Source: Geodermatophilus tzadiensis
Lineage (GTDB): Bacteria; Actinomycetota; Actinomycetes; Mycobacteriales; Geodermatophilaceae
Direction: 5' to 3'
NCBI RefSeq assembly: GCF_003002915.1
Contig: NZ_PVTG01000013.1
Span: 1 to 64,000, forward strand
DNA: 64,000 bases
Shown: positions 7,793-18,990 of the stretch, piece by piece
How positions within the stretch are numbered: position 1 is the first letter of the stretch
How the letters are laid out: every line of letters begins with the position of its first letter
Position numbers and translations under genes: made by a program
Notes under the pieces: generated by a model
Seen by the model: the letters and a program-made list of their open reading frames with translations, nothing else
Database searches by the model: none
What the model was told of the DNA's origin: nothing

Positions 7793-8602
7793 GTGCCCGG
7801 AGCGCCCGCCAGCGCGTCCGGGGACGGCGCCGCCGACGCGCGTGCCCCGCGCCTGACCATCGGCGCGGTGCTGACCGCCCTGCGCGACGACTTCCCCGAC
7901 GTCACGATCAGCAAGATCCGGTTCCTCGAGAGCGAGGGCCTGGTCTCCCCGCAGCGGACGCCGTCGGGGTACCGGAAGTTCTCCCGGGCCGACGTCGACC
8001 GGCTGCGCTACGTGCTCACCGCGCAGCGCGACCACTACCTGCCGCTGCGGGTGATCAAGGAGCACCTCGACGCGCTCGACCGCGGGCTGCCGGTGCCCGG
8101 CACCGGCCCCGCGGCGCCCGGCACCACCGCGTCCGGCAGCACCGCGCCGGGCCCGGCCGCCGACGAGCGGCCGGCCGGGCGGCCGGCCGACCGCCCGGCC
8201 GCGTCGGCCCCCGCCGGGCCGCCCGCCGAGCGCCCGCCGATGCCCGCCGACGAGTTCGCCCGGGCGGCGGGCCTGGAGCCCGGGCAGCTGGCCGACTGCG
8301 TGCAGTACGGCCTGCTGGCCCCCGACGCCGACGGCCGCCACCCGGCCGGCGACCTGCCCATCGCGCAGGCCGCCGCCGGCCTGGCCCGGCACGGCATCGA
8401 GCCGCGCCACCTGCGGGTGTTCCGGACCGGCGCGGAGCGTGAGGCGGTGCTGGTCGAGCAGCTGCTCGCGCCGGTGCTGCGGTCGCGCTCGGAGGACGCT
8501 CGGGCCCGCGCCGCCGAGGACCTGGCGCAGCTCGCCGGCCTGTCCGCGCAGCTGCACCGGGCCTTGCTCGAGGCACGCCTCCGGGACCTCCTGCGCCCCT
8601 GA
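7793..8602 (+). CDS. ftsR: MerR-family transcriptional regulator FtsR
   Basis: The 269-residue protein has a winged-helix MerR DNA-binding domain near the N-terminus (LTIGAVLTALRDDFPDVTISKIRFLESEGLVSPQRTPSGYRKFSRADVDRL is the matching region) and then a Pro/Ala-rich linker (about residues 104-140). A second helical domain resembles another MerR-like fold (FARAAGLEPGQLADCVQYGLL). It corresponds to Rv1828; the Corynebacterium orthologue FtsR activates ftsZ. The start GTG is 5 bases after the garA stop, so the two genes are co-transcribed. No cysteine metal site is present, so it is not a classical metal sensor. Confidence 0.85.
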   Translation: MPGAPASASGDGAADARAPRLTIGAVLTALRDDFPDVTISKIRFLESEGLVSPQRTPSGYRKFSRADVDRLRYVLTAQRDHYLPLRVIKEHLDALDRGLPVPGTGPAAPGTTASGSTAPGPAADERPAGRPADRPAASAPAGPPAERPPMPADEFARAAGLEPGQLADCVQYGLLAPDADGRHPAGDLPIAQAAAGLARHGIEPRHLRVFRTGAEREAVLVEQLLAPVLRSRSEDARARAAEDLAQLAGLSAQLHRALLEARLRDLLRP

Positions 8603-8691
8603 GTGCGGCGTACGGTGGACCTGCCGCCGGAGGCCGCCCGTCCGCGCCGACCCGGCGTCCACCCGTACGCCGCAGCTGAGGGAGCAAGACC

Positions 8692-9177
8692 GTGCAGGAA
8701 CTCAGAGTCGTCGGGGTCCGGGTCGAGCTGCCCGGCAACCAGCCCATCCTGCTGCTCAAGGAGACGCAGGGGGAGCGCTACCTGCCGATCTGGATCGGGG
8801 CGGTGGAGGCCGCGGCGATCGCGTTCGAGCAGCAGGGGGTGCGGCCCGCGCGGCCGATGACCCACGACCTGCTGCGCGAGGTCGTGCGCACCCTCGGGGC
8901 CGAGCTCGAGGCGGTCAACATCACCGAGATGCGCGACGGCATCTACATCGCCGAGCTGGTCTTCGGCGACGACCGGGTGGTCAGCGCCCGGCCCTCGGAC
9001 GCCGTCGCCCTCGCCGTGCGCACGGGGGCGCCCATCTACGGCGCCGAGGAGCTGCTCGACGAGGTGGGGATCGAGATCCCCGACGAGCAGGAGGACGAGG
9101 TCGAGAAGTTCCGCGAGTTCCTCGACCAGATCTCGCCCGAGGACTTCGGCGCCGGGTCCGGTTCCGGCGGCTCCTGA
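8692..9177 (+). CDS. Bifunctional nuclease family protein (DUF151)
   Basis: The 161-residue protein contains the DUF151 core: IWIGAVEAAAIAFEQQG, PMTHDLLREVV, the conserved REMRDG-like NITEMRDGIYIAEL, and ARPSDAVALAVRTGAPIY. The C-terminus is acidic (DEQEDEVEKFREFLDQISPEDF). Plant homologues cut DNA and RNA, but the bacterial role is not established. It corresponds to Rv1829 and lies between the two MerR regulators in the conserved order. A UTR-like gap of 89 bases separates it from ftsR; no strong -10 box is evident there. Confidence 0.88.
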   Translation: MQELRVVGVRVELPGNQPILLLKETQGERYLPIWIGAVEAAAIAFEQQGVRPARPMTHDLLREVVRTLGAELEAVNITEMRDGIYIAELVFGDDRVVSARPSDAVALAVRTGAPIYGAEELLDEVGIEIPDEQEDEVEKFREFLDQISPEDFGAGSGSGGS

Positions 9178-9272
9178 CCGGGCGGGGCGGGTGGGACCCC
9201 GCCCGTCCCGTCCGTCACACGCGTCCCGACCGGCGCGGACGGGCTACAGCAGCGCGACGCACCTGCCGATAC

Positions 9273-9287
9273 CACCCCTCTGGGGTG
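9273..9287. promoter_or_regulatory. Palindrome CACCCC-TCT-GGGGTG upstream of the MerR gene
   Basis: A perfect 15-bp inverted repeat sits 28 bases upstream of the -35 box at 9315. It is a candidate operator for the downstream MerR-type gene or its neighbour FtsR. Confidence 0.4.
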
Positions 9288-9314
9288 CTTGCGGCGACAC
9301 GCCGCCCGCGTCAG

Positions 9315-9343
9315 TTGACCGCCCTGGGGGCCCGGCTTACGGT
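9315..9343 (+). promoter_or_regulatory. SigA-type promoter of the Rv1830-like gene
   Basis: TTGACC (9315-9320) is followed after exactly 17 bases by TACGGT (9338-9343), the best -35/-10 pair seen in the window. Transcription would start near 9350, giving an ~84-base leader before GTG 9434. Confidence 0.65.
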
Positions 9344-9433
9344 CGCGGACAACACCGGTGTGATCCGTGGGGAAGCGGATCTGACCGGGACGCCCGCCGC
9401 GACCGTGGCGGCACGCGAAGGAGGACCGCTGAC

Positions 9434-10009
9434 GTGAGCGACCAGAGCGAGGGCTCCCAGGGTCAGCTCTTCAGCGACGCCGCCGTCGGGGCACCGGACT
9501 ACGACCAGGTCGACAACGACCTGGTCGGGTACCGCGGCCCGACGGCGTGTGCCGCGGCCGGGATCACCTACCGCCAGCTCGACTACTGGGCCCGTACCGG
9601 ACTGGTCGCACCCTCGGTGCGCAGCGCCACCGGCTCGGGGACTCAGCGGCTGTACTCGTTCCGCGACATCCTGGTGCTCAAGGTGGTCAAGCGGCTGCTC
9701 GACACCGGGGTGTCGCTGCAGAACATCCGCAGGGCCGTCGACCACCTGCGCAACCGCGGCACCAAGGACCTCGCCAACGTCACGCTGTTCTCCGACGGCG
9801 CGACGGTCTACGAGTGCACCTCGGCCGAGGAGGTCGTCGACCTGCTCGCCGGCGGCCAGGGCGTGTTCGGCATCGCCGTGTCCGGCGCGCTGCGCGAGCT
9901 GTCCGGGGAGCTGGCCGAGCTGCCCGCCGAGCGGCTCGACGGCGCCCCGCTGCACGCGGCCGAGGACGAGCTGGCGCAGCGTCGTCAGCGCCGCGCGCAG
10001 ACCGCCTGA
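9434..10009 (+). CDS. MerR-family regulator, Rv1830 type
   Basis: The 191-residue protein has a MerR winged helix (GPTACAAAGITYRQLDYWARTGL, then TGSGTQRLYSFRDILVLKVVKRLLDTGVSLQNIRRAVDHLR), followed by a conserved C-terminal domain (LFSDGATVYECTSAEEVVDLLAGGQGVFGIAVSGALREL). It corresponds to Rv1830 (named McdR or ResR in mycobacteria), which influences cell growth and division genes. GTG 9434 has AAGGAGG at 9418-9424. It has its own promoter at 9315-9343, unlike the co-transcribed ftsR, and a palindrome at 9273-9287 that could be an operator. Confidence 0.88.
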   Translation: MSDQSEGSQGQLFSDAAVGAPDYDQVDNDLVGYRGPTACAAAGITYRQLDYWARTGLVAPSVRSATGSGTQRLYSFRDILVLKVVKRLLDTGVSLQNIRRAVDHLRNRGTKDLANVTLFSDGATVYECTSAEEVVDLLAGGQGVFGIAVSGALRELSGELAELPAERLDGAPLHAAEDELAQRRQRRAQTA

Positions 10010-10158
10010 CCCACCGCGGGCCGCCCGGACCGCACCGCGGCCCGGCGCCGCGCCGCGCCCCACTGCCGGCGTTGCTCGCGCCGTGCCCGTGCGGCAGCAC
10101 CCCCGCTGCGCGGGGACGACCGGCGATCCGGCCGGGACGGCGGTGCGGATCCCGCTGG

Positions 10159-10164
10159 TAGCGT
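10159..10164 (+). promoter_or_regulatory. -10 box of leaderless gcvP
   Basis: TAGCGT ends seven bases before ATG 10172, so transcription would start at or next to the start codon. That leaves no room for a glycine riboswitch, and none was seen. Confidence 0.55.
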
Positions 10165-10171
10165 CGGGACA

Positions 10172-13165
<2,994 letters not shown>

Positions 13166-13170
13166 TCCCC

Positions 13171-13232
13171 GCGAGACCTGCCCACCGGGGGGCGTCCCGC
13201 GCCCGGGAGCCCCCGCTGTGCGCAGATCTCGC
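13171..13232. terminator. Bidirectional terminator-like nested hairpin
   Basis: Outer arms GCGAGACCTGC (13171-13181) and GCAGATCTCGC (13222-13232) pair with one mismatch. An inner GGGGGC/GCCCCC stem nests inside. It fills the gap between the convergent gcvP and DUF5701 genes. Confidence 0.5.
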
Positions 13233-13234
13233 GC

Positions 13235-13879
13235 TCAGGGCAGCGGGGTGCGGCCGGCGGCCGAGGCGATGCCGAGCCAGGTGTGCCGGTTGCCCGCCCA
13301 GCACCAGCCGACCTTGGCCGTGCCCCGGCGCTGCGGTCCGTCGCGCCCGGTGCCGTTGCTGATCCACAGCGCCGGCGTGCGGGCGTCCAGCGACCCGTCC
13401 GGCCGCCGCAGCCGGGAGCAGATGGTCATCGTGCAGGCGTTGCGCTCGAGCACCTCCGGGCACTGCAGCAGCCAGGTCAGCCCCTCGGTCACGGTGAGCG
13501 GCGTCCGCCCGGCCGCACGGATCCGCGGCAGCGTCTCGTCCGGACTGCAGTTGCGGTGGGCGTCGCCGCGGTCGGGGTCGCGCAGCGCGTAGGCCGGGCC
13601 CGGTGGCGGGTCGGCGTCGGCCGCCGGCGTGAAGTCGTCGAGGTCGGTCATGTCCACGACCACGAACGCGGGCCGGTCCCGCCAGCGCACCGCGGGCACC
13701 AGCGCCGAGGCCGGCACCCGGTCGGGCGCGAGCACCAGCAGCGCGTCGCGGGGGCACCCGGCGGCGGCCGCCCGCAGCCCGGCGGCGGAGAGCCCGACGC
13801 GCTCGTGCAGGCCCAGGGCGACCAGCCGGTCGGCCTGGGCGGCGGGGGAGGGCAGCGTCAGGGGGACGGCGCGGGTCAC
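13235..13879 (-). CDS. DUF5701 family protein
   Basis: The 214-residue protein matches an actinobacterial family of unknown function: GYPRDALLVLAPDRV-like segment, RPAFVVVDMTDL, RGDAHRNCSPDETLPRIRAAGRTPLTVTEG, then LERNACTMTICSR and the C-terminal PALWISNG...KVGWCWAGNRHTWLGIASAAGR. The closing GWCW-N-HTWLG motif is the most conserved part and suggests a ligand-binding or enzymatic pocket, but no reaction is known. GTG 13879 is preceded by GGAGG on the minus strand; longer frames upstream overlap the divergent lipoprotein gene and look non-coding. Confidence 0.8.
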   Translation of the reverse strand: MTRAVPLTLPSPAAQADRLVALGLHERVGLSAAGLRAAAAGCPRDALLVLAPDRVPASALVPAVRWRDRPAFVVVDMTDLDDFTPAADADPPPGPAYALRDPDRGDAHRNCSPDETLPRIRAAGRTPLTVTEGLTWLLQCPEVLERNACTMTICSRLRRPDGSLDARTPALWISNGTGRDGPQRRGTAKVGWCWAGNRHTWLGIASAAGRTPLP

Positions 13880-13992
13880 GGGACACCTCCGGGGAGGGGA
13901 CGGCGGACCGATCGGCAACGCACGGGGGTCCGCTCCGGTTCCTCCCGACGACGGGTCGACGCCCTCCCGCCCCCGGGGGGACGATCGGCGGC

Positions 13993-14787
13993 ATGGGGCG
14001 CAGCGGGCGGCGGGGACGGACCACGACGGCACGGCCGACGACGGCACGGGCCGCGACGGCGTGGGCGGCCCTGGCGGCCGGCGCGCTGCTGACCGCCGGG
14101 TGCGCGGGCGCTCCCGACGCCGCGGCCCCGGTCGGCCCGGCGGCGACCACCTCTGCGTCGGGTGCGGCGTCGGCCGACGACCTGCGCGACCGGCTGCTGC
14201 CCGCCGCGGACTTCGGCGCCGACGCGACCGTCGTCGGCGTCACCCTGGAGCAGGCCGGCACGGGCCTGTCCGGCCTGCTGGGGGACCGGCACGGCGGTGC
14301 CGGCGGGGACGCGGCGGCCCCCACCGTCGAGCCGGCGCCGTGCGGCTCGGCGCTCGAGGCGCTGTCCGCAGCCGGTGGCGGGGACGGTGCGGGCGACGCG
14401 CCCGTGCTGGCGGGCCAGGCGGCGCTGGGGCCGCAGGCGCGGACGCTGCAGGTGCTCTCCGAGTCCCCCGCGCTCGCCGGCGTGCAGCTGCCGGTCGACC
14501 AGCTCCTGGCGGCCTGCGCGACGGTCACGGTGACCGCGGCGGACGGGCAGAGCGCGACGATCGGGCTGGCCGAGCTCGACGCCCCCGAGCTGGGGGACGC
14601 GAGTGCCGCGCTGCGGGTGACGGTCGACCGGGCGGGCCAGGACACCCTGACCGCGCTGGTCGGTGTCGTGGTGGACGGGAGCCGGGGGCTGCTGCTGGCG
14701 CAGACGGGCGCGCCGGGCGCGGGCGCCCCGGACGAGGAGGCCTTCACGGCGCTGCTCGGCGACGCCGTCGAGACCGCCGCCGGCTGA
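13993..14787 (+). CDS. Putative lipoprotein, PknH-sensor-like
   Basis: The 264-residue precursor has a twin-arginine-containing basic N-region, a hydrophobic stretch (ATAWAALAAGALLTAGC) and a lipobox ending at Cys37 (LTAGC). The mature part starts with a low-complexity Ala/Pro linker and then a domain beginning LRDRLLPAADFGADATVVGVTLEQ that resembles the extracytoplasmic PknH-type sensor or related mycobacterial lipoproteins. That similarity is weak and from pattern only. Two cysteines (in EPAPCGSALEAL and LLAACATVTV) could form a disulfide. Divergent from DUF5701, followed by a strong hairpin at 14793-14828. Confidence 0.7.
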   Translation: MGRSGRRGRTTTARPTTARAATAWAALAAGALLTAGCAGAPDAAAPVGPAATTSASGAASADDLRDRLLPAADFGADATVVGVTLEQAGTGLSGLLGDRHGGAGGDAAAPTVEPAPCGSALEALSAAGGGDGAGDAPVLAGQAALGPQARTLQVLSESPALAGVQLPVDQLLAACATVTVTAADGQSATIGLAELDAPELGDASAALRVTVDRAGQDTLTALVGVVVDGSRGLLLAQTGAPGAGAPDEEAFTALLGDAVETAAG

Positions 14788-14792
14788 GCGCA

Positions 14793-14828
14793 GGGCGCCC
14801 CCGGGGCCTGCGGACCCCGGGAGCGCCC
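14793..14828. terminator. Terminator hairpin between convergent genes
   Basis: Arms 14793-14806 and 14815-14828 (GGGCGC-C-CCCGGGG against CCCCGGG-A-GCGCCC) form a 13-bp stem with one mismatch and an eight-base loop. It could end both the lipoprotein gene and the convergent DUF5999 gene. Confidence 0.6.
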
Positions 14829-14866
14829 GGTGACGCGCTGGAACGCCCCCGCAGGAGGGTCCTGCG

Positions 14867-15067
14867 TCAGGCCGGGACGAGTCCGGTGCGCCACTCGTGG
14901 TGGTCGGGGACGGCGCGGCCGTCGGGGAGCAGCTCGCCGTCGTCGTCGAAGAGGACGACGCCGTTGCACAGCAGGCTCCAGCCCTGCTCGGGGTGGCTGC
15001 TCACGACGGCGGCGAGGTCACGCGCCTCGCTGCTGGGGTCGGGGCACGGGGTGGGGTGTACGCACAT
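14867..15067 (-). CDS. DUF5999 family small protein
   Basis: The 66-residue protein matches a compact actinobacterial family of unknown function: MCVHPTPCPDPSSEARDLA, then HPEQGWSLLCNGVVLFDDDGELLPDGR and a short C-terminal tail. Cys2, His4, Cys8 and Cys34 are suited to bind a metal. ATG 15067 is preceded by GGGAG on the minus strand. The gene stands alone, 270 bases downstream of the coaA stop in the same direction; one GTTGGGGATAACGG repeat lies in the intervening region. Confidence 0.8.
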   Translation of the reverse strand: MCVHPTPCPDPSSEARDLAAVVSSHPEQGWSLLCNGVVLFDDDGELLPDGRAVPDHHEWRTGLVPA

Positions 15068-15336
15068 CAGGATCGACTCCCGATCGGCCGGCGGGGAGGC
15101 CGGGGTGACTGGTGGTGAGCGTCCGACTACCGGACGTTCCGAGTGTGCGCCGCCGATCTGGCTTGGTGCGGTGACGAACCTCACGACCTGACCCCAACGG
15201 GTCGTCAGCACCTGCCAGGGCGGGTGGCGGCCGGAGCGACGACATCGACTTCCCCCTGTACCGTTATCCCCAACACAACTGCGCGCACAACGGTTTGGAC
15301 AGCGCGATGGGGACACCGAAGGAGGGGGAGTGGACG
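15068..15336. other. Intergenic region between DUF5999 and coaA
   Basis: No gene is supported in these 269 bases. They hold the presumed DUF5999 promoter region and repeat copy 1 (15261-15274). The stretch from about 15245 to 15310 is clearly less GC-rich than its surroundings. Confidence 0.6.
15261..15274 (-). repeat. GTTGGGGATAACGG element, copy 1
   Basis: Exact match, read on the minus strand. ACAAC occurs twice just beyond it (15275-15279 and 15287-15291), which reads GTTGT upstream of the motif on the minus strand. It lies 63 bases downstream of the coaA stop. Confidence 0.85.
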
Positions 15337-16299
15337 TCACAGCTTGCGGAGCAGGACGCGGCGCACCGAGTGGTCGGCCGCCTTGTGCAGCACCAGCCGG
15401 GCGCGGGACCGGGTGGGCGCGATGTTCTGCCGCAGGTTGGGGCCGTTCACCGCGTCCCAGATCGACAGGGCGGTGGCGCGGGCGTCGTCGTCGCTGAGGC
15501 CGGCGTAGCGGTGGAAGTAGGCCGAGGAGTCGGCGAAGGCGGTGCGCCGCAGCGCGAGGAACCGCTCCACGTACCACTGCTGGACGTCGGACTCGGCGGC
15601 GTCGACGTAGACGGAGAAGTCGAAGAAGTCCGACAGGAACACCTCGGGCACCCGGCCGTCGTCGCGGCGGCCGGCCTGCAGCACGTTGAGCCCCTCCAGC
15701 ACGAGGATGTCGGGCCGGTCGACCACCTGGCGCTGTCCGGGCAGCACGTCGTAGCTCTGGTGGGAGTAGACCGGCGCGCTGACCTCGCCGCGGCCGGACT
15801 TCACGTCGGCGAGGAAGCGCACCAGCGCCCGCCGGTCGTAGCTCTCGGGGAAGCCCTTGCGGGTCAGCAGCCCGCGCTGCTCGAGGACGGCGTTGGGCCA
15901 CAGGAACCCGTCGGTGGTGACCAGGTCGACCCGCGGCGAGCCCGGCCCGGCGGCCAGCAGCGTCTGCAGCAGGCGCGCGGTGGTGCTCTTGCCGACGGCG
16001 ACGCTGCCGGCGACGGCGATGACGTAGGGCACCTTGGCGGTGGTGTCACCGAGGAAGCGGCTCTGCGCGGCCCACAGCCGTTGGCTGGCGGTGACGTGCA
16101 GGGCGAGCAGCTCGGCCAGCGGCAGGTAGACGGTGGCGACCTCGCGCAGGTCGATGCGGTCGCCGAGGCTGCGCAGCGCGCGCAGGTCGGCCTCGTCCAG
16201 CGGCAGCGTCCGGTCGCCGGCCAGCGCCCGCCACGTGGCGCGGTCGAACGCCGCGTAGGGCGAGATCTGGGTACGGGTCCCTGCCGTCACGCCGCCCAT
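15337..16299 (-). CDS. coaA: Pantothenate kinase, type I
   Basis: The 320-residue cytoplasmic enzyme phosphorylates pantothenate, the first step of coenzyme A synthesis. It has Walker [10 protein letters not shown] (98-106), [11 protein letters not shown], the [10 protein letters not shown] segment and the C-terminal block [20 protein letters not shown] typical of prokaryotic type I (CoaA) enzymes. The length is normal. ATG 16299 is chosen; a GTG nine bases further in is possible. The gene is divergent from the GNAT gene at 16414 and no partner CoA gene is adjacent. Confidence 0.95.
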   Translation of the reverse strand: MGGVTAGTRTQISPYAAFDRATWRALAGDRTLPLDEADLRALRSLGDRIDLREVATVYLPLAELLALHVTASQRLWAAQSRFLGDTTAKVPYVIAVAGSVAVGKSTTARLLQTLLAAGPGSPRVDLVTTDGFLWPNAVLEQRGLLTRKGFPESYDRRALVRFLADVKSGRGEVSAPVYSHQSYDVLPGQRQVVDRPDILVLEGLNVLQAGRRDDGRVPEVFLSDFFDFSVYVDAAESDVQQWYVERFLALRRTAFADSSAYFHRYAGLSDDDARATALSIWDAVNGPNLRQNIAPTRSRARLVLHKAADHSVRRVLLRKL

Positions 16300-16413
16300 C
16301 GTGCCGCCCGTGCTCCTGCGGGCGGGTCGCCGGGGTCCCCCCTCGGGGGGAGTCCGCGCCGGGGACGGCGTCGCGCGCGGGCCGCCGTCACGGCCCGCGT
16401 CTAGGGTGCCGGT

Positions 16414-17214
16414 GTGCCGCCCCTCCCCGGCCTGCTCGACCGCGTCGAGCAGTACGCCGCCGCCGCGCCGCTGGCCGACGCGCGGATCGTGCCGGTCGGC
16501 GCCCTCGACGTCCCGGTCGGCTCGCCGGCCTGGCCCTATCCGGCGCGCCCGCGGCCGGGGACGCGCACCGTGGGGGCCGAGGACGTGCGGCGGGCGGTGG
16601 CGCTGCAGGACGAGGCGGGGCTGCCGGCCGCGGTCGAGTGGGTGGTCGAGCGCACGCCGTCGCTGGCGGCCGCCGCCCGCGCGGCCGGTCTGGTGGTGAC
16701 CGAGTTCCCGCTGCTGGTCGCCGACGACCCGGTCGAGCTGCTGCTGCCGCACGGGGTGCGGCTGTACCTGGTGGGCGCGGAGGACCCGCTGCTGCCCCGG
16801 TACCAGGAGTTGCTGGAGTCGGCGTTCGCGCCGGACGTCGAGGCGGCCGGGACCCCGGACGGCGCGGACGCCGAGGACGCGCGCACCGCGGTGCTGCGCG
16901 AGCGGGTGGCCACCGGGCGCACGGTGGTGATGGTGGCGACCGAGGACGGCCGGCCGGTGGCGGTCGGCGCCCACCAGCCGGTCGACGTCGGCGGCCGGGA
17001 GGTCAGCGAGGTCGTCGGGGTCGCCAGCTCCCCGCGCCGCCGGGGCCGCGGCGTGGGCGCGGCGCTGGCCTCGGCGCTGGTGGCGCACGCCCGCGAGACC
17101 GCCGACCTGGTCTTCCTCACCGCCGGCGACGACGACGTGGCCCGCACCTACGAGCGGGTCGGCTTCGCGTGGCTGGGCGCCACCGGCGTGGCCGACCGGC
17201 CCGCCCCGCGCTGA
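16414..17214 (+). CDS. GNAT family N-acetyltransferase
   Basis: The 266-residue protein has a non-GNAT N-terminal domain (residues 1-120, [25 protein letters not shown]) and a C-terminal acetyltransferase fold with the acetyl-CoA loop [11 protein letters not shown] near residue 210 and the terminal TYERVGF strand-helix. The substrate cannot be inferred. TAGGGT (16402-16407) lies six bases before GTG 16414, indicating leaderless transcription. The stop is 15 bases from the convergent serine hydrolase stop. Confidence 0.8.
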   Translation: MPPLPGLLDRVEQYAAAAPLADARIVPVGALDVPVGSPAWPYPARPRPGTRTVGAEDVRRAVALQDEAGLPAAVEWVVERTPSLAAAARAAGLVVTEFPLLVADDPVELLLPHGVRLYLVGAEDPLLPRYQELLESAFAPDVEAAGTPDGADAEDARTAVLRERVATGRTVVMVATEDGRPVAVGAHQPVDVGGREVSEVVGVASSPRRRGRGVGAALASALVAHARETADLVFLTAGDDDVARTYERVGFAWLGATGVADRPAPR

Positions 17215-17229
17215 GCCCGGTGCGCGCCG

Positions 17230-18165
17230 TCAGCCGGCGGTCGGCGACGGCAACGCGGCAGCGGCCGCGGTGAGCGCGGCCGTCGCCCGCGCGTAGGACA
17301 CCCCGCGGGGCACCTCGCTGAGCAGCACGACCACCCGGCTGCCGACGATCCCCACCGAGTGCAGGTGCCGCTGGCCGCTCAGGCAGCACATCCAGCCCTG
17401 CTTGACCGCGGTGGACGGCGGCGCGGTGCCGAAGACACCGAAGCGCTGGTCGAACCCGTCGGCGGCGACCGGGGTGGCGCTGCGCATCCAGGTCAGCAGC
17501 GTGGCGGCGTCGGCGGGGTCGGCGACCAGACGCAGCGTGCCGAGGAAGCGGGCCAGGTCGCGGGCGGTGGTGGTCGTCTCGCCCCACTGGCTCGGGTCGG
17601 CCGGGGGAGCGGTGCCGCTCAGGCCGTAGCGGGCGGCCACGTCGCGCACCATCTGCGGGCCGCCGAAGCGGTCCCACAGCTCCGAGGCGGCCGGGTCGTC
17701 GGACGCGCTGACCATGTCCTGCAGCAGCCGCCAGTCCCGCTCCCCGAGGGTCACGGCGCCGGTGCGGGCCCGGTGCAGCAGGTCCTCGGCGAGGAACAGC
17801 TTGACCAGCGAGGCGGTGGGGAGGGGCTGGGCGGCCGCGGTGCCGTTGTCGGCGGTGCGCAGCACGAACCGGCTCCCGGGGCCGTCCAGCGCCGGCTGGG
17901 AGAGTCCGGGGGCGGCGGGGACCAGGGCGGAGACCGCGACGGCGAGCGTGCTCCCGGGGACGTCGTAGGCGCCGACCACGGCGGGCACCAGCCCCGGCGA
18001 CGGGGCCCGGGCCGGCGGCGCGGCCGCGGCGCGGCCGGGACCGCCGAGGAGCATCGAGGCCAGGAGCACGGCCAGCACGATCACGGGGACGAGCACGCGC
18101 CGCGACGCCGGACGGGCCGGCACGGGGGGCTCGGGGGCCGGCCGGGGGAGCTCCCGGGACACCAT
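17230..18165 (-). CDS. Secreted serine hydrolase, class-A beta-lactamase fold
   Basis: The 311-residue protein has a membrane-anchoring or signal segment (residues 24-42, VLVPVIVLAVLLASMLLGG) with an Ala-rich end. An extracytoplasmic domain carries the penicillin-recognising triad: S119-L-V-K122 (SxxK), S154-D-D (SDN-like) and K255-Q-G (KTG-like). The divergent second and third motifs suggest a peptidase or an inactive penicillin-binding protein rather than a true beta-lactamase. Two adjacent Cys (WMCCLSG) follow the third motif. It lies outside any obvious operon, upstream of and tandem to nothing, with an 86-base gap to the PEBP gene. Confidence 0.75.
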   Translation of the reverse strand: MVSRELPRPAPEPPVPARPASRRVLVPVIVLAVLLASMLLGGPGRAAAAPPARAPSPGLVPAVVGAYDVPGSTLAVAVSALVPAAPGLSQPALDGPGSRFVLRTADNGTAAAQPLPTASLVKLFLAEDLLHRARTGAVTLGERDWRLLQDMVSASDDPAASELWDRFGGPQMVRDVAARYGLSGTAPPADPSQWGETTTTARDLARFLGTLRLVADPADAATLLTWMRSATPVAADGFDQRFGVFGTAPPSTAVKQGWMCCLSGQRHLHSVGIVGSRVVVLLSEVPRGVSYARATAALTAAAAALPSPTAG

Positions 18166-18251
18166 GATCCCTGGATACCCGGTGCCGGCCCCGCGCGCGG
18201 CCCCCGTCGGGGGACGATCCCGTTACCCTTTCGTGTCCTGACGGAGCGTCG

Positions 18252-18791
18252 TCACTCCTGGGAGTAGACCGGTACCAGGACAGCGCGGGCCAGGGTGTGC
18301 CCGAAGAGGTTGAACCCGTGGAACGCCGGGGAGGCGTCCTCGGGCACGCCCATGTCCTCCACGTCGAGGGCGTGCACCACGGTGAAGTAGCGGTGCGGGC
18401 CGTGCCCGGCCGGGGGAGCCGCACCGACGTAGCCGGGGAAGCCCGCGTCGTTGCGCAGCTGCCGTGCGCCGGCCGGCAGCCCCGAGCCCTCCCGGTCGCC
18501 GGCGCCGGCGGGCAGCTCGGTGACCGAGGCGGGCAGGCCGGTGACGATCCAGTGCCAGAAGCCGCTGGCCGTCGGGGCGTCGGGGTCGTAGACGGTGACG
18601 GCGAACCCCTTGGTCTCCGCCGGGAAGCCCGACCACGACAGCTGCGGGGAGCGGTCCTCACCGCCGGCGCCCATGACCCCGCTCACGTGCGGCATCGGCA
18701 GCACCTCACCGTCGCGGACGTCGGTGCTGGTCACCGTGAACGACGGGACCGGGGGCAGGGCGTCGTAGGGGTTCGGGGGCCGCTCGGCCAT
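18252..18791 (-). CDS. YbhB/YbcL-family PEBP protein
   Basis: The 179-residue cytoplasmic protein belongs to the phosphatidylethanolamine-binding / Raf-kinase-inhibitor-like family. Ligand-site motifs DPDAP (69-73) and GFWHW (77-81) are intact, followed by [17 protein letters not shown] and the C-terminal [12 protein letters not shown]. The bacterial role is not settled. ATG 18791 has GAGGAG upstream. A TAGGGT box (minus strand, 18846-18841) starting six bases from repeat B is the likely promoter, giving an ~43-base leader. It corresponds to the small Rv2140c-type PEBP proteins. Confidence 0.88.
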   Translation of the reverse strand: MAERPPNPYDALPPVPSFTVTSTDVRDGEVLPMPHVSGVMGAGGEDRSPQLSWSGFPAETKGFAVTVYDPDAPTASGFWHWIVTGLPASVTELPAGAGDREGSGLPAGARQLRNDAGFPGYVGAAPPAGHGPHRYFTVVHALDVEDMGVPEDASPAFHGFNLFGHTLARAVLVPVYSQE

Positions 18792-18844
18792 GGGGGTCCT
18801 CTCCTCGGGTCCGGGGCGGCGCGTCCTGCCGCCTCCGCCGACCC

Positions 18845-18913
18845 TAGTGAAAGGACCCCGCTGCCCCCCACCGCTCGCAGGCTCGCGGCGGGCCCCTGCA
18901 GCGGGGCCGGAGG
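18845..18913 (+). repeat. Covarying palindromic element, copy B
   Basis: Arms GGACCCCGCTGC (18853-18864) and GCAGCGGGGCC (18898-18908) flank the interior CACCGCTCGCAGGCTCGCGG. It lies upstream of the minus-strand PEBP gene, six bases from that gene's TAGGGT -10 box. It is the reference copy; copy C in fxsA is about 90% identical over 63 bases. Confidence 0.85.
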
Positions 18914-18990
18914 GTGCCGCGCCCCCCGGCGCCGGCACCCGGCAGGGTGCTCGACGGGTCCCCCGCCGCGTGCGCCGGTAGCGTCGTCGC

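Noticed and set aside
10010-10171. Glycine riboswitch before gcvP
   Set aside because: No conserved riboswitch core is visible, and the -10 box seven bases from the ATG leaves no leader.
15261-15274. DnaA box or oriC signal in TTATCCCCA
   Set aside because: The consensus TTRTCCACA differs at a key base, copies are spread over 33 kb, and no dnaA, dnaN or AT-rich origin is present.
18215-18235. CCGTTACCC variant as a seventh repeat copy
   Set aside because: It shares only part of the motif and lacks the GTTGG half, so it was not counted.
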